A DNA stretch of 42,360 nucleotides from assembly GCA_024643255.1 (NCBI GenBank), contig JAHENF010000001.1:16841-59200 (forward strand), in the 5' to 3' direction. The notes under the pieces were generated by a model. It worked only from the letters and a program-made list of their open reading frames with translations. It ran no database searches and was not told the DNA's origin. Below, in pieces: positions 1 through 7,616 of the stretch. Each line of letters starts with the position of its first letter. Within the stretch, counting starts at the first letter, position 1. The position numbers were made by a program, and so were the translations under genes. Source of the stretch: Ilumatobacteraceae bacterium. Lineage in GTDB: Bacteria > Actinomycetota > Acidimicrobiia > Acidimicrobiales > Ilumatobacteraceae.

Positions 1-60
1 ACCGATGCCCCGGCAGGAACCGATGCCCCGACCGGCACCGACGCTCCGACCGATGGCGGC
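1..60 (+). repeat. TDAP-x-(G/D) hexapeptide-coding tandem repeat in the livK linker
   Basis: An 18-base period encodes TDAPAG-TDAPTG-TDAPTD at the very start of the window. It is probably the low-complexity tether between the lipid anchor and the binding domain. Further copies may lie upstream of the window edge. Confidence 0.7.
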
Positions 61-1242
61 ACCGTCCAGTCCGCTCCGACCTGCACCGGCGAGAGCGATG
101 GCGTCTTGAACATCGCCACCGTGCTGCCCGAGACGGGCAACCTGGCCTTCCTCGGCCCGCCCGAGTTCGCCGGCGTCGACCTCGCCATCCAGGACATCAA
201 TGATGCCGGCGGTGCCATCGGCGCCGACGTCACCATCGACCAGGGCGACTCGGGCGACACCTCGACCGACATCGCCAACCAGACCGTCGACCGCCAGCTC
301 GCAGCCGGCGCCGACGCGTTCATCGGCGCCGCGTCGTCGGGTGTGTCGTTCACGTTCATCGACAAGCTCGTCGAGAACTGCAAGATCCACTTCAGCCCGG
401 CCAACACGTCGCCGGACTTCACCAACTACGCCGACGACGGCCTGTACTTCCGTACCGCGCCGTCCGACGTGCTGCAGGGCCGCGTGCTCGCCGATCTCAT
501 GATCCAAGAGGGCGTGACCACCGCGACGTTCATGGCACTGCAGGACCCCTACGGTGAGGGCCTCCTGAAGTACTCGACCGAGCCGTTCGCTGACCAGGGC
601 GGCGAAATCGTCGACCAGTTCACGTACGACCCGCAGGCTGCCGAGTTCTCGGCCGAAGTCGACAAGGTCGTCTCGGGTGACCCCGAAGCGCTCGTCATCA
701 TCGGCTTCGAGGAGACCTCCAAGATCCTCACGGCGCTGTTCGAGGCAGGCTTCACGCCCGACTCGGGCAAGAAGATCTTCCTGGTCGACGGCAACGTCGG
801 CAACGCACTCGGCGAGCAGCTGCCCGCCGGGTCGATGGAGGGCATCCAGGGCACCCTGCCGGCCGCTGAAATCACCAGCGACTTCCAGGCCCGCCTCCTC
901 GAGGTCGACCCGTCGCTCATCGACTTCAGCTACGGCCCGGAGAGCTACGACGCGGTCATCATCGTGGCGCTCGCTGCCGACATCGCCGGCACCGACGATC
1001 CTGCGGCGATCGCCGCTCAGATCAACGGCGTCACCCGCGACGGCGAGAAGTGCACCACCTACGCTGATTGCGTGGCGCTCATCGATGCCGGTACCGACAT
1101 CGACTACGACGGACCTTCGGGCCCGCAGACGTTCGGCCCCGAAGGCGAGCCGACCGAAGCGAGCTTCAAGATCCTCACCTACGATGCGAACAACAAGGTC
1201 GAGGGCGACGTCGCGACCGAGTATCGCTTTGCCAAGATCTGA
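1..1242 (+). CDS. livK: Branched-chain amino-acid type ABC transporter substrate-binding protein (5' end outside window)
   Basis: The reading frame is open from base 1, so the start and presumably a lipoprotein signal lie upstream. The first ~25 codons encode a Thr/Asp/Ala/Pro linker with a six-residue repeat (TDAPAG, TDAPTG, TDAPTD), followed by TCTGESDGVLNIATVLPETG. From there on it is a type 1 periplasmic-binding fold of the LivK/Leu-Ile-Val-binding family: the opening beta strand, the 'GVDLAIQDIND' helix and the 'LVDGNVGNALG' region are typical. It would capture substrate outside the membrane and deliver it to the LivHM permease. The permease and ATPase genes lie next door on the opposite strand, converging on this gene, with a hairpin terminator between. 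Family assignment is secure. The ligand (branched-chain amino acids, amides or another small solute) cannot be read from the sequence. Confidence 0.9.
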   Translation, partial: TDAPAGTDAPTGTDAPTDGGTVQSAPTCTGESDGVLNIATVLPETGNLAFLGPPEFAGVDLAIQDINDAGGAIGADVTIDQGDSGDTSTDIANQTVDRQLAAGADAFIGAASSGVSFTFIDKLVENCKIHFSPANTSPDFTNYADDGLYFRTAPSDVLQGRVLADLMIQEGVTTATFMALQDPYGEGLLKYSTEPFADQGGEIVDQFTYDPQAAEFSAEVDKVVSGDPEALVIIGFEETSKILTALFEAGFTPDSGKKIFLVDGNVGNALGEQLPAGSMEGIQGTLPAAEITSDFQARLLEVDPSLIDFSYGPESYDAVIIVALAADIAGTDDPAAIAAQINGVTRDGEKCTTYADCVALIDAGTDIDYDGPSGPQTFGPEGEPTEASFKILTYDANNKVEGDVATEYRFAKI

Positions 1243-1270
1243 TCATTCGGATCTGAACTGATCACCCGTC

Positions 1271-1300
1271 ACGGGGGTCGCCTTCGGGCGGCCCCCGTTT
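1271..1300. terminator. Strong hairpin terminator between convergent livK and livF
   Basis: A 12-bp stem (1271-1282 with 1287-1298, one T-G wobble) closes a TTCG tetraloop within the highly stable C(UUCG)G context and is followed by TTT. It starts 28 bases after the livK stop and lies before the livF stop on the other strand, so it could end transcripts from both sides. Confidence 0.8.
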
Positions 1301-1320
1301 CGCGTCCCGGATCGCGTCAG

Positions 1321-1368
1321 CGAGCGGTGCTCGGTGAGCCGTTCGCACCGAGCGGTGCTCAGCGAGCC
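1321..1368. repeat. Imperfect 20-bp direct repeat at the 3' end of livF
   Basis: Two copies of CGAGCGGTGCTC followed by (G/A)G(T/C)GAGCC begin at 1321 and 1349, 28 bases apart. The second copy overlaps the last codons and stop of livF. It may be a local duplication of the gene end. No function is evident. Confidence 0.55.
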
Positions 1369-2087
1369 TTGGCGAGCGTGCCGAGGTAGAGCTCGATCAC
1401 CTTCGGGTCGTGGAGGAGCTCTTCACCCGTGCCCGTGTAGGCATTGCGACCCTGATCGAGCACGTAGCCCCGATCGCAGATCTGCAGGCATCGAGCGGCG
1501 TTCTGCTCGACCATGATGATCGACACGCCGGTCGAGTTGACCTGCTTGACCCGATCGAACACCTGGTCCTGCAACACCGGCGACAGACCGGCGCTCGGCT
1601 CGTCGAGCAGCAGCACCGATGGTTCCATCATCAACGCCCGACCCATCGCCAGCATCTGGCGCTCGCCACCGGACAGCGATCCCGCCCGCTGGTCGATGCG
1701 CTCGCCGAGGCGAGGGAAGATGTCGACGACCTCGTCGATCATCTCGGCAACCCCCGACTTTCGCAGATAGCCACCCATCTCGAGGTTCTCACGGATCGTC
1801 AACGACGGAAAGACGTTGTTGATCTGTGGGACGTAGCCGATGCCACGAGCAACGAGGAAGTTCGCCTTCTTGCCGGTGACATCGTCACCGCGATACCAGA
1901 CGGTGCCGTCGGAGATCTTGATCAGTCCGAACAGCGCCTTGAGCATCGTCGACTTGCCGGCGCCGTTTGGGCCGATGATGCCGATCAGTTCGCCGTCGCC
2001 GAGGATCAACTCGGCACCGTTGAGGATGTTGACCCCGGGGACGTACCCGGCAACGACGTTCTCGACGTGGATCAGTGGATCAGCCAT
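1359..2087 (-). CDS. livF: Branched-chain amino-acid type ABC transporter ATPase LivF
   Basis: A 242-residue ATPase of the LivF family that powers the LivHM permease from the cytoplasmic face. Visible are Walker A (GPNGAGKST), the signature LSGGERQ, Walker B followed by the catalytic Glu (LLLDEPSAGLSP) and the LivF-type ending (ELYLGTLAKAR). The length is normal for the family (about 235-250). I chose the ATG at 2085-2087 because it gives the conserved opening MADPLIHVENVVAGY and overlaps the livG stop by 8 bases, which is usual for translational coupling. An upstream in-frame start would run 22 codons into livG. It is the last gene of the minus-strand livHMGF set. Confidence 0.93.
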   Translation of the reverse strand: MADPLIHVENVVAGYVPGVNILNGAELILGDGELIGIIGPNGAGKSTMLKALFGLIKISDGTVWYRGDDVTGKKANFLVARGIGYVPQINNVFPSLTIRENLEMGGYLRKSGVAEMIDEVVDIFPRLGERIDQRAGSLSGGERQMLAMGRALMMEPSVLLLDEPSAGLSPVLQDQVFDRVKQVNSTGVSIIMVEQNAARCLQICDRGYVLDQGRNAYTGTGEELLHDPKVIELYLGTLAKAR

Positions 2088-3084
2088 CGGTGTCGTCCCC
2101 TTCGGGAAGGTCGGTGAGGTCGGTGTCGGCAGGAACTTGCTCGACGGCTTCACGTATCTCGTCGGTCAGCGCGGCGTGCGAGGAGCCCAGGTAGGCATCG
2201 ACCACCGCCTGGTTCTCGCCGATCGAGCGGGGCGGGCCTTCCGCGATGATCGACCCCTCGGCCATCACGACCACCCAGTCGGAGATGTCCTGGACGACGT
2301 CCATGTCGTGCTCGACGAACATCACCGTGATGCCCTCCGACCGCAGCCGCTTGACGTGACCCAACAGCGACTGTGTCAGCGCCGGGTTCACGCCGGCCAT
2401 TGGCTCGTCGAGCATGATCAGCGACGGATTGGCCATCATGGCCCGGGCCATCTCGAGCAGCTTGCGCTGTCCACCGGACAGCGCCCCTGCGTATTCGCTC
2501 TCCATGTGGGTCATGTTGAACTCGTCGAGGATTTCGCGGGCACGCTGCTCGACCTCGTTCTCCTGGCGACGCCAGCCGTTCATCAAACCGCGTCGCATCA
2601 CTTCACCGGACTGGTTCTGCGCGGCGAGCATCATGTTGTCGAGCACCGACATCTTCGCGAGGACCTTGGTCAGCTGGAACGTGCGCACCATCCCCTTGGC
2701 GGCGAGCTCGTGTGACCGCACGCCGCTGGTCTCCTCACCGTTGAACTTGACGGTGCCCGTGTCCGGATGGTCGAAATTGGTCAGCAGGTTGAAGAACGTC
2801 GTCTTGCCGGCGCCGTTCGGGCCGATCAGTGCGGTGATCGCTCCGCGTTGGATCTCGACGTGTTCGACGTCGACGGCTCGTAGCCCACCGAAGGAACGGC
2901 TGACCTCGCGAGCCACGAGGATCGGGTCGGGCTTGGGCGAGCCGGGCGCCTTGTCGACGCCGTCGAATGCTCCGATTGCCGGATTGTCCCATTCCTTCTG
3001 GAGGCCAGCAGCGCCGCCGCCGCCGGACGTCCGCCCGAACTCGATCGTCTCGCCGGCGTCTGACATCTCGTTACTTGCGTTCAT
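2080..3084 (-). CDS. livG: Branched-chain amino-acid type ABC transporter ATPase LivG, with extended ends
   Basis: A 334-residue LivG-type ATPase, partner of LivF in energising LivHM. Motifs: Walker A GPNGAGKTT, signature LSGGQRKLLEMARAMM, Walker B IMLDEPMAGVNP, and H-loop 'FVEHDMD'. It is about 80 residues longer than typical LivG (~255). A Gly-rich, non-conserved N-terminal stretch of some 55 residues precedes the ATPase fold, and an acidic tail rich in Asp/Glu/Thr follows it. The start chosen is the ATG at 3082-3084, with GAGAG ten bases upstream. A second ATG at 3066 (MSDAGE), or a GTG at 3108, is possible. It overlaps livM by 14 bases with the chosen start. Confidence 0.9.
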   Translation of the reverse strand: MNASNEMSDAGETIEFGRTSGGGGAAGLQKEWDNPAIGAFDGVDKAPGSPKPDPILVAREVSRSFGGLRAVDVEHVEIQRGAITALIGPNGAGKTTFFNLLTNFDHPDTGTVKFNGEETSGVRSHELAAKGMVRTFQLTKVLAKMSVLDNMMLAAQNQSGEVMRRGLMNGWRRQENEVEQRAREILDEFNMTHMESEYAGALSGGQRKLLEMARAMMANPSLIMLDEPMAGVNPALTQSLLGHVKRLRSEGITVMFVEHDMDVVQDISDWVVVMAEGSIIAEGPPRSIGENQAVVDAYLGSSHAALTDEIREAVEQVPADTDLTDLPEGDDTDG

Positions 3085-4084
3085 CGATCGCGATCTCTCG
3101 TTTGTCACCGAAGATGCCCTGGGGTCTGAAGATCATCAACAACATGAGCGTCAGACCCACGAGCATGAATCTGACGGGGCCGACCTGGGATCGCTCCATG
3201 ATCGAGTCGGGCATGATGTTGTTGTCGATCAACTCGATCAGGACGTTCTCGGTGAACGACAGGATGATCCAGAACAGCATCGCTCCCACCACGGGCCCCC
3301 AGATCGTCGCCAGACCACCGAGGATCGCGGCGGTCAGGGCGAAGAACGTCTGCTGCGTCGCGTAGTTGTCGGGCTGCACCGAGTTCTGCTGGACGGCGTA
3401 GAAGATGCCGGCGAGCGTCCCGAACGAGCCACCGAGGATCAGCGACTGCATCTTGAACCGGAACACGTCCTTGCCGAGCGCTGTCGCCGCGTCCTCGTCT
3501 TCGCGGATCGAGCGCAGTACACGCCCCCAGGGTGACCGGATCAGTCGCCAGACGACGAACACCGACAGCAGGACCAGCGTCCATCCGACGAGCAGCTCCC
3601 AGACATCGGCGCCGCTGAACTCGAGATTGATGCGGTCGAACAGGCGGAACCCGTAGGTGGCCGAGTTGTTGAACGGGTTCCAGTCCTGGAAGCTGTTGGC
3701 GAAGCCGTTGATGCCGTTCGAGCCGCCGGTGGTGTCGCTCAAGACGGCCGCTCGAACGACTAATCGTATGATCTCGCCGACCGCGATCGTCACGATGGCG
3801 AGATAGTCGGCTTTCAGTCGCAGGGTGGGCAATCCGAGCAACAGCCCGAGCACGACGCCGGCGAGCATGCCGACGATGATGCCGACCCAGAGCGGTGCTC
3901 CGAGCGTGTTCGTGGTGATCCCGACGCCGTAGGCACCGGCGGCCATGAAGGCGACCTGACCGAAGTTCAAGAGGCCGGTGTACCCGAAGTGCAGGTTCAG
4001 GCCGATCGCCGCGAGCGCGAAGATGATCGCCTGTTGCGAGATGCCCGAGCGCAGCGAATTGGAGATGATCGAGTTCCAGTCCAC
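3071..4084 (-). CDS. livM: Branched-chain amino-acid type ABC transporter permease LivM
   Basis: A 337-residue polytopic membrane permease of the LivM family. The opening 'GLNLHFGYTGLLNFGQVAFM' is the classic LivM/LivH first helix pair. The EAA-like cytoplasmic loop that contacts the ATPases is seen as 'SIREDEDAATALGKDVFRFK'. The C-terminal 'MIFRPQGIFGDKRE' is characteristic of bacterial LivM/UrtC proteins. It forms a heterodimer with LivH in the membrane. The start is GTG (4082-4084), only four bases after the livH stop. It lies mid-operon with livG overlapping its 3' end. Confidence 0.92.
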   Translation of the reverse strand: MDWNSIISNSLRSGISQQAIIFALAAIGLNLHFGYTGLLNFGQVAFMAAGAYGVGITTNTLGAPLWVGIIVGMLAGVVLGLLLGLPTLRLKADYLAIVTIAVGEIIRLVVRAAVLSDTTGGSNGINGFANSFQDWNPFNNSATYGFRLFDRINLEFSGADVWELLVGWTLVLLSVFVVWRLIRSPWGRVLRSIREDEDAATALGKDVFRFKMQSLILGGSFGTLAGIFYAVQQNSVQPDNYATQQTFFALTAAILGGLATIWGPVVGAMLFWIILSFTENVLIELIDNNIMPDSIMERSQVGPVRFMLVGLTLMLLMIFRPQGIFGDKREIAIDERK

Positions 4085-4088
4085 GGCG

Positions 4089-5453
4089 CTATCCGATCCT
4101 CTCGGCTCGTCCGAAGATGCCCTGTGGTCGGAACATCAGGATCAAGATCATCACGAGTAGCGCACCCACGTTCTTCAACTCGGGGGCGACGACGAGCGTC
4201 GCCATGAACGTGAAGATGCCGATCACGAGACCGCCGACCATGGCACCGAAGTCGGTCCCGAGACCGCCGAGGGTGACTGCGGCGAAGACGAGCAGCAGCA
4301 GCTGCTGACCCATCAGCCAGTTGATCTGACTGTTGAGGCCGAAGAAGACCGCACCGGCGGTCACCAGCGTCCCGCCGACGAACCAGACCGAGGTGACCAC
4401 CCGGTCGACGTCGATACCCGTCGATGCCGCCAGGTCGTTGCTGTCCGCGACCGCCCGCATCGCCTTGCCGAGCTTGGTGCGCCGGAGACCGACGGCCGTG
4501 CCGATCAGGAGGAACAGTCCGACGACGATGATGATCAACTCCTTGGGCAGGACGTCCACCGGACCGACCGAGAACAGGATCTTGGTCTGGACGGCGTACT
4601 GCTCGTACGGCCGAGAACGCTCGCCGAACAGGAAGAGGAAGAAGAACCGCAGGAACAGTGCCAGACCGATGGAGATGATCATCATCGCGGTCAGCCCGGT
4701 CCCCCGCTTCCGCAAGGGTCGCCACAGCCCCAGATCGAGCGCCGCCGAGCCGAGACCACCCACGACGAAGGCGATCAACGCCGCGATGATGAAGTTCAGC
4801 CCGAGGATCGAGTTGAGGAAGTACGCGACCAGGGCCCCGAACACGATCTGCTCGGAGAGCGCGAAGTTGACCAGCCCGGTCGTGCCATAGATCAGCGACA
4901 GCCCGATCGCACACAGCCCGATGATCAGTCCGAAGATGATGCCCTCGAACAGCAGGCGGGCACCTCTCGTGAGCACACTGTCGCTCGTCTTGTTGCGAGC
5001 TGCACCCGCTGCGTCACCTTCGGCCAGGTTGAACAGCACTCTGGTGGGCTGACCGATCCGGGCCTCGACCGGCAGGATCTGCTTGTCGGCGCGGACCAGT
5101 TCGACGCCGGCGGGCAGCGTGTCGACGTTCAGTTCGACGGCGTACTGACCGGGAGCAGGGAGCGCCACCGACACGTAGCCGGTTGCGTCAGACGACGCCC
5201 GTCCGACCTCCGCTCCGGTCGACTCGATCTGGCGATCGACGATCACCGCGTCGTAGACGATGATCTCGACGCCTTCGACGGGGCTCTTGTCGCCACCCGC
5301 CTCGGTCTGCGCGAGCAGGGTGGTCTCGACCGATTCGCCCTCGGTCTGCGCCGACGCCGACGCCGACGGTACGAGACCCATCATCGCAACGATGCACAAG
5401 AGCAACCCGACAAGCGTCACACTCCGCCGTCGCGCGGCGTGATTTGGTGGCAT
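4089..5453 (-). CDS. livH: LivH-type ABC permease with N-terminal signal peptide and extracellular beta-sandwich-like domain
   Basis: A 454-residue protein, about 150 longer than ordinary LivH (~290-310). Residues 1-36 form a signal peptide (RRR, hydrophobic core, ASASAQ). Residues ~58-146 read like a CnaB/carboxypeptidase-regulatory type beta-sandwich: 'PVEGVEIIVYD', 'DATGYVSVALPAPGQYAVEL', then 'RVLFNLAEGD'. From ~168 the LivH permease begins ('GLCAIGLSLIYGTTGLVNFA') and ends 'MFRPQGIFGRAERIG'. The stop is four bases before livM. The start ATG is 12 bases after the ctaA stop. A TAAGCT hexamer nine bases before the ATG overlaps that stop and could be the operon's own -10 element. The domain type is judged by eye. 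The permease assignment is firm. Confidence 0.9.
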   Translation of the reverse strand: MPPNHAARRRSVTLVGLLLCIVAMMGLVPSASASAQTEGESVETTLLAQTEAGGDKSPVEGVEIIVYDAVIVDRQIESTGAEVGRASSDATGYVSVALPAPGQYAVELNVDTLPAGVELVRADKQILPVEARIGQPTRVLFNLAEGDAAGAARNKTSDSVLTRGARLLFEGIIFGLIIGLCAIGLSLIYGTTGLVNFALSEQIVFGALVAYFLNSILGLNFIIAALIAFVVGGLGSAALDLGLWRPLRKRGTGLTAMMIISIGLALFLRFFFLFLFGERSRPYEQYAVQTKILFSVGPVDVLPKELIIIVVGLFLLIGTAVGLRRTKLGKAMRAVADSNDLAASTGIDVDRVVTSVWFVGGTLVTAGAVFFGLNSQINWLMGQQLLLLVFAAVTLGGLGTDFGAMVGGLVIGIFTFMATLVVAPELKNVGALLVMILILMFRPQGIFGRAERIG

Positions 5454-5462
5454 AGGCGCAGG

Positions 5463-5468
5463 AGCTTA
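5463..5468 (-). promoter_or_regulatory. Candidate -10 (TAAGCT) for the livHMGF operon
   Basis: On the minus strand TAAGCT ends nine bases before the livH ATG and includes the TAA stop of ctaA. No Shine-Dalgarno sequence is visible in the 12-base gap, so a leaderless start is plausible. It matches the pattern seen elsewhere in the window. Confidence 0.4.
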
Positions 5469-6425
5469 GGCGGTTGGCGCGGTGTCGAACGAGAATCCTG
5501 GTTCCTGGAGCGTTTCTGCTTCGTGAACTCGTTCGGTCGGCAGCGGCTCGACCACCTCGAGGACCAACTTGATCGTGACGACCCACAACGCCGTCGCTCC
5601 CGCCACGTGAGCGGCAACGAGTGTGGCCGGGACGTCACTGAAGTACTGGACGTACCCGATCGTTCCCTGGACGATCGCCACGAACATCCATGTCGAGAGG
5701 TGGGTCGACATCCTGCGGTACAGGTTTGGGACGCGTCGTATCGCGACCATCAGCCCGACGAACAACGCGACGGCGATCCACACCGTGATGCTGTGCAACT
5801 CGGCGACCGTCGAGATGTCGAACCCGTATCGACGAGCCGTCTCGTCACCTGCGTGTGGGCCGGCGCCGGTGACGACGGTGCCGGTCACGAGTGCGACGGC
5901 GACCATCGCGGTGAGTGCCGTCGACAGCGCACCGATCAACGGAGTGACCCCGGCCTGTCGGCGGCCGCCCACCGGATCGGGACCGGCACGATGGACGGCG
6001 ACCAGACCGAAGGCGATCGACGCCATGGCGAGAATGAAGTGCGACTGCACGAGCGACGGATGGAGGTCGCCACGAACCGCGAGTCCGCCCACCACCCCGT
6101 TTCCGAGGATGCTCACCAGCACGCCGATGGCCGGCCACCGGAGCCCGGAGCGACGGGGGAACACCCTGAACGCTCCGATCGCCAACAGCAGCGTGGGAAC
6201 GCCGATGAAGCCGCTGATCAGGCGGTTGACTTGCTCGATGGCGGCGTGGCCGGTGCGTACATCGATGAACCGCTCGCTGTTGCAGTTCGGCCAGTCGTCG
6301 CAGCCGAGCCCGCTTCCGGTCAGGCGAACGACCGCTCCGGCCACGGTGAGCAGGCACACCCCCGCAACGGTGATGATCGCCAACTGGCGAAACCGACGCA
6401 GCGGGAGCGAGTACCTGTTCTCCAT
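5466..6425 (-). CDS. ctaA: Heme A synthase (CtaA/Cox15 family)
   Basis: A 319-residue membrane protein that oxidises heme O to heme A for aa3-type cytochrome oxidase. The N-terminal 'LTVAGAVVRLTGSGLGCDDWPNCN' is the family hallmark, including the loop cysteine pair (GCDDWPNC). Conserved haem-ligand histidines appear as 'GHAAIEQVNRLISG', 'VQSHFILAMA', 'ELHSITVWIA' and 'VAAHVAGATALWV'. Eight transmembrane segments can be traced, with an internal duplication of two four-helix halves. The start ATG (6423-6425) gives the basic cytosolic N-terminus MENRYSLPLRRFR. It sits 12 bases upstream of livH on the same strand, but the two functions are unrelated. The gene aims away from the plus-strand gene at 6458. 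Confidence 0.93.
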   Translation of the reverse strand: MENRYSLPLRRFRQLAIITVAGVCLLTVAGAVVRLTGSGLGCDDWPNCNSERFIDVRTGHAAIEQVNRLISGFIGVPTLLLAIGAFRVFPRRSGLRWPAIGVLVSILGNGVVGGLAVRGDLHPSLVQSHFILAMASIAFGLVAVHRAGPDPVGGRRQAGVTPLIGALSTALTAMVAVALVTGTVVTGAGPHAGDETARRYGFDISTVAELHSITVWIAVALFVGLMVAIRRVPNLYRRMSTHLSTWMFVAIVQGTIGYVQYFSDVPATLVAAHVAGATALWVVTIKLVLEVVEPLPTERVHEAETLQEPGFSFDTAPTA

Positions 6426-6434
6426 ACCCCCGAC

Positions 6435-6440
6435 ACGATA
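6435..6440 (-). promoter_or_regulatory. Candidate leaderless -10 of ctaA (TATCGT)
   Basis: TATCGT on the minus strand ends nine bases before the ctaA ATG, within a 32-base divergent intergenic gap. No Shine-Dalgarno sequence is seen. Confidence 0.5.
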
Positions 6441-6444
6441 CGGC

Positions 6445-6450
6445 TAGCGT
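6445..6450 (+). promoter_or_regulatory. Candidate leaderless -10 (TAGCGT) of the gene at 6458
   Basis: TAGCGT ends seven bases before the GTG start, four bases away from the ctaA -10 on the other strand. The two divergent promoters fit in 32 bases. Confidence 0.55.
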
Positions 6451-6457
6451 CGCTCGG

Positions 6458-7594
6458 GTGCTGAGTTCCTTCGACGACTTTCCGGTCCATCAGACGTCAC
6501 ACCCGATTGCGCAGACCGCGTCGAGCGACATCAACCACTACGACCGCTACTTCTTCAACGGCTGCACCAAGGACACACGACTGTTCTTCGCGCTGGCGAT
6601 GGGTCTCTACCCGAACCGCCATGTCGCCGATGCGTCGTTCAGCGTGGTCGTCGACGGGGGCAAGGTCGATGCCCGACAGATCAGCGTCCACGCATCGCGC
6701 CGGGCGCCGGCCGATCGCGCCGACGTCAACGAGGTCGGCCCCATCAGGGTGGAGGTCCTCGAGCCACTCAACGCGTTGCGTGTCGTGATCGAGGCGCCCG
6801 AACACGGTCTGCGTGCCGACCTGACGTTCGTCAGGCGCTCCGCGCCGATCGAGGAAGGCCACTTCCACCAGCAGGTCGGGCTTCGCGTCGTGTTCGACTA
6901 CACCCGACTCACCCAGTTCGGCGGCTGGGAGGGCTGGATCGAGGTCGACGGTGAGCTGACCGATCTCGCCCCCGGCGAGACACTCGGTTGCCGCGATCGT
7001 TCGTGGGGCGTCCGACCGGTCGGCGAACGCGGTTCGACCGGCGCTCCGGTCGCCGATCCGCAGTTCTTCTGGCTGTGGGCGCCGATCAACTTCGACACGT
7101 TCTCGACCCACTTCGACGTCAACGAGTACTCCGACGGCCGACGGTGGCACGAGAGCGGATTCGTCGCCCCGATCGCCAAGCCCGACGGCATGCCGGGCGC
7201 CGAAGCGATGCGCTCGGTCGACTACACGATCGACTGGCGACCGGGCACCCGGACCGCGGAGGCGTTCGAACTGGCGCTGACGCCGTGGGAGGGCGAGCCC
7301 TCGACGATCCGCCTGGAACCACTGTTCGAGTTCCACATGTCGGGTCTCGGCTACCTGTCACCGGACTGGGGGCACGGTGTGTGGAAGGGAGAGCTGGCGG
7401 TCGGCGGCGAACGTTGGGATCTTCCGGTCGACGACGTCCTCGCACCGAACCACGTGCACGTACAGTCGATCGTCAGGGCGACGAGCTCGGGTGCCCTCGG
7501 CGAGCACCAGGGCATCGGGATCCTCGAGCAGCTGGCGATCGGGCGACATGCCCCGACCGGGCTCGAAGGGGTCTTCGACGGCTTTGCCGGTTGA
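6458..7594 (+). CDS. Conserved hypothetical protein, lipocalin-like (CrtC/AttH-related) fold suspected
   Basis: 378 residues, no signal peptide or membrane helix, rich in beta strands. The most distinctive motif is 'LGCRDRSWGVRPVG' near residues 177-190. This resembles the G-x-RDHSWG-x-R motif of bacterial proteins distantly related to hydroxyneurosporene synthase/AttH-like lipocalins. The early 'HYDRYFFNGCT' and later 'FFWLWAPINF' fit two tandem beta-barrel halves. Several actinobacterial members sit in lipid or steroid degradation loci, but no such genes are adjacent here, so I give no function. The start is GTG, with a TAGCGT hexamer seven bases upstream and no ribosome-binding site. It ends 22 bases before the convergent SDR gene. 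Confidence 0.8.
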   Translation: MLSSFDDFPVHQTSHPIAQTASSDINHYDRYFFNGCTKDTRLFFALAMGLYPNRHVADASFSVVVDGGKVDARQISVHASRRAPADRADVNEVGPIRVEVLEPLNALRVVIEAPEHGLRADLTFVRRSAPIEEGHFHQQVGLRVVFDYTRLTQFGGWEGWIEVDGELTDLAPGETLGCRDRSWGVRPVGERGSTGAPVADPQFFWLWAPINFDTFSTHFDVNEYSDGRRWHESGFVAPIAKPDGMPGAEAMRSVDYTIDWRPGTRTAEAFELALTPWEGEPSTIRLEPLFEFHMSGLGYLSPDWGHGVWKGELAVGGERWDLPVDDVLAPNHVHVQSIVRATSSGALGEHQGIGILEQLAIGRHAPTGLEGVFDGFAG

Positions 7595-7616
7595 CGCAGG
7601 CCGAACGACCGGGTGA

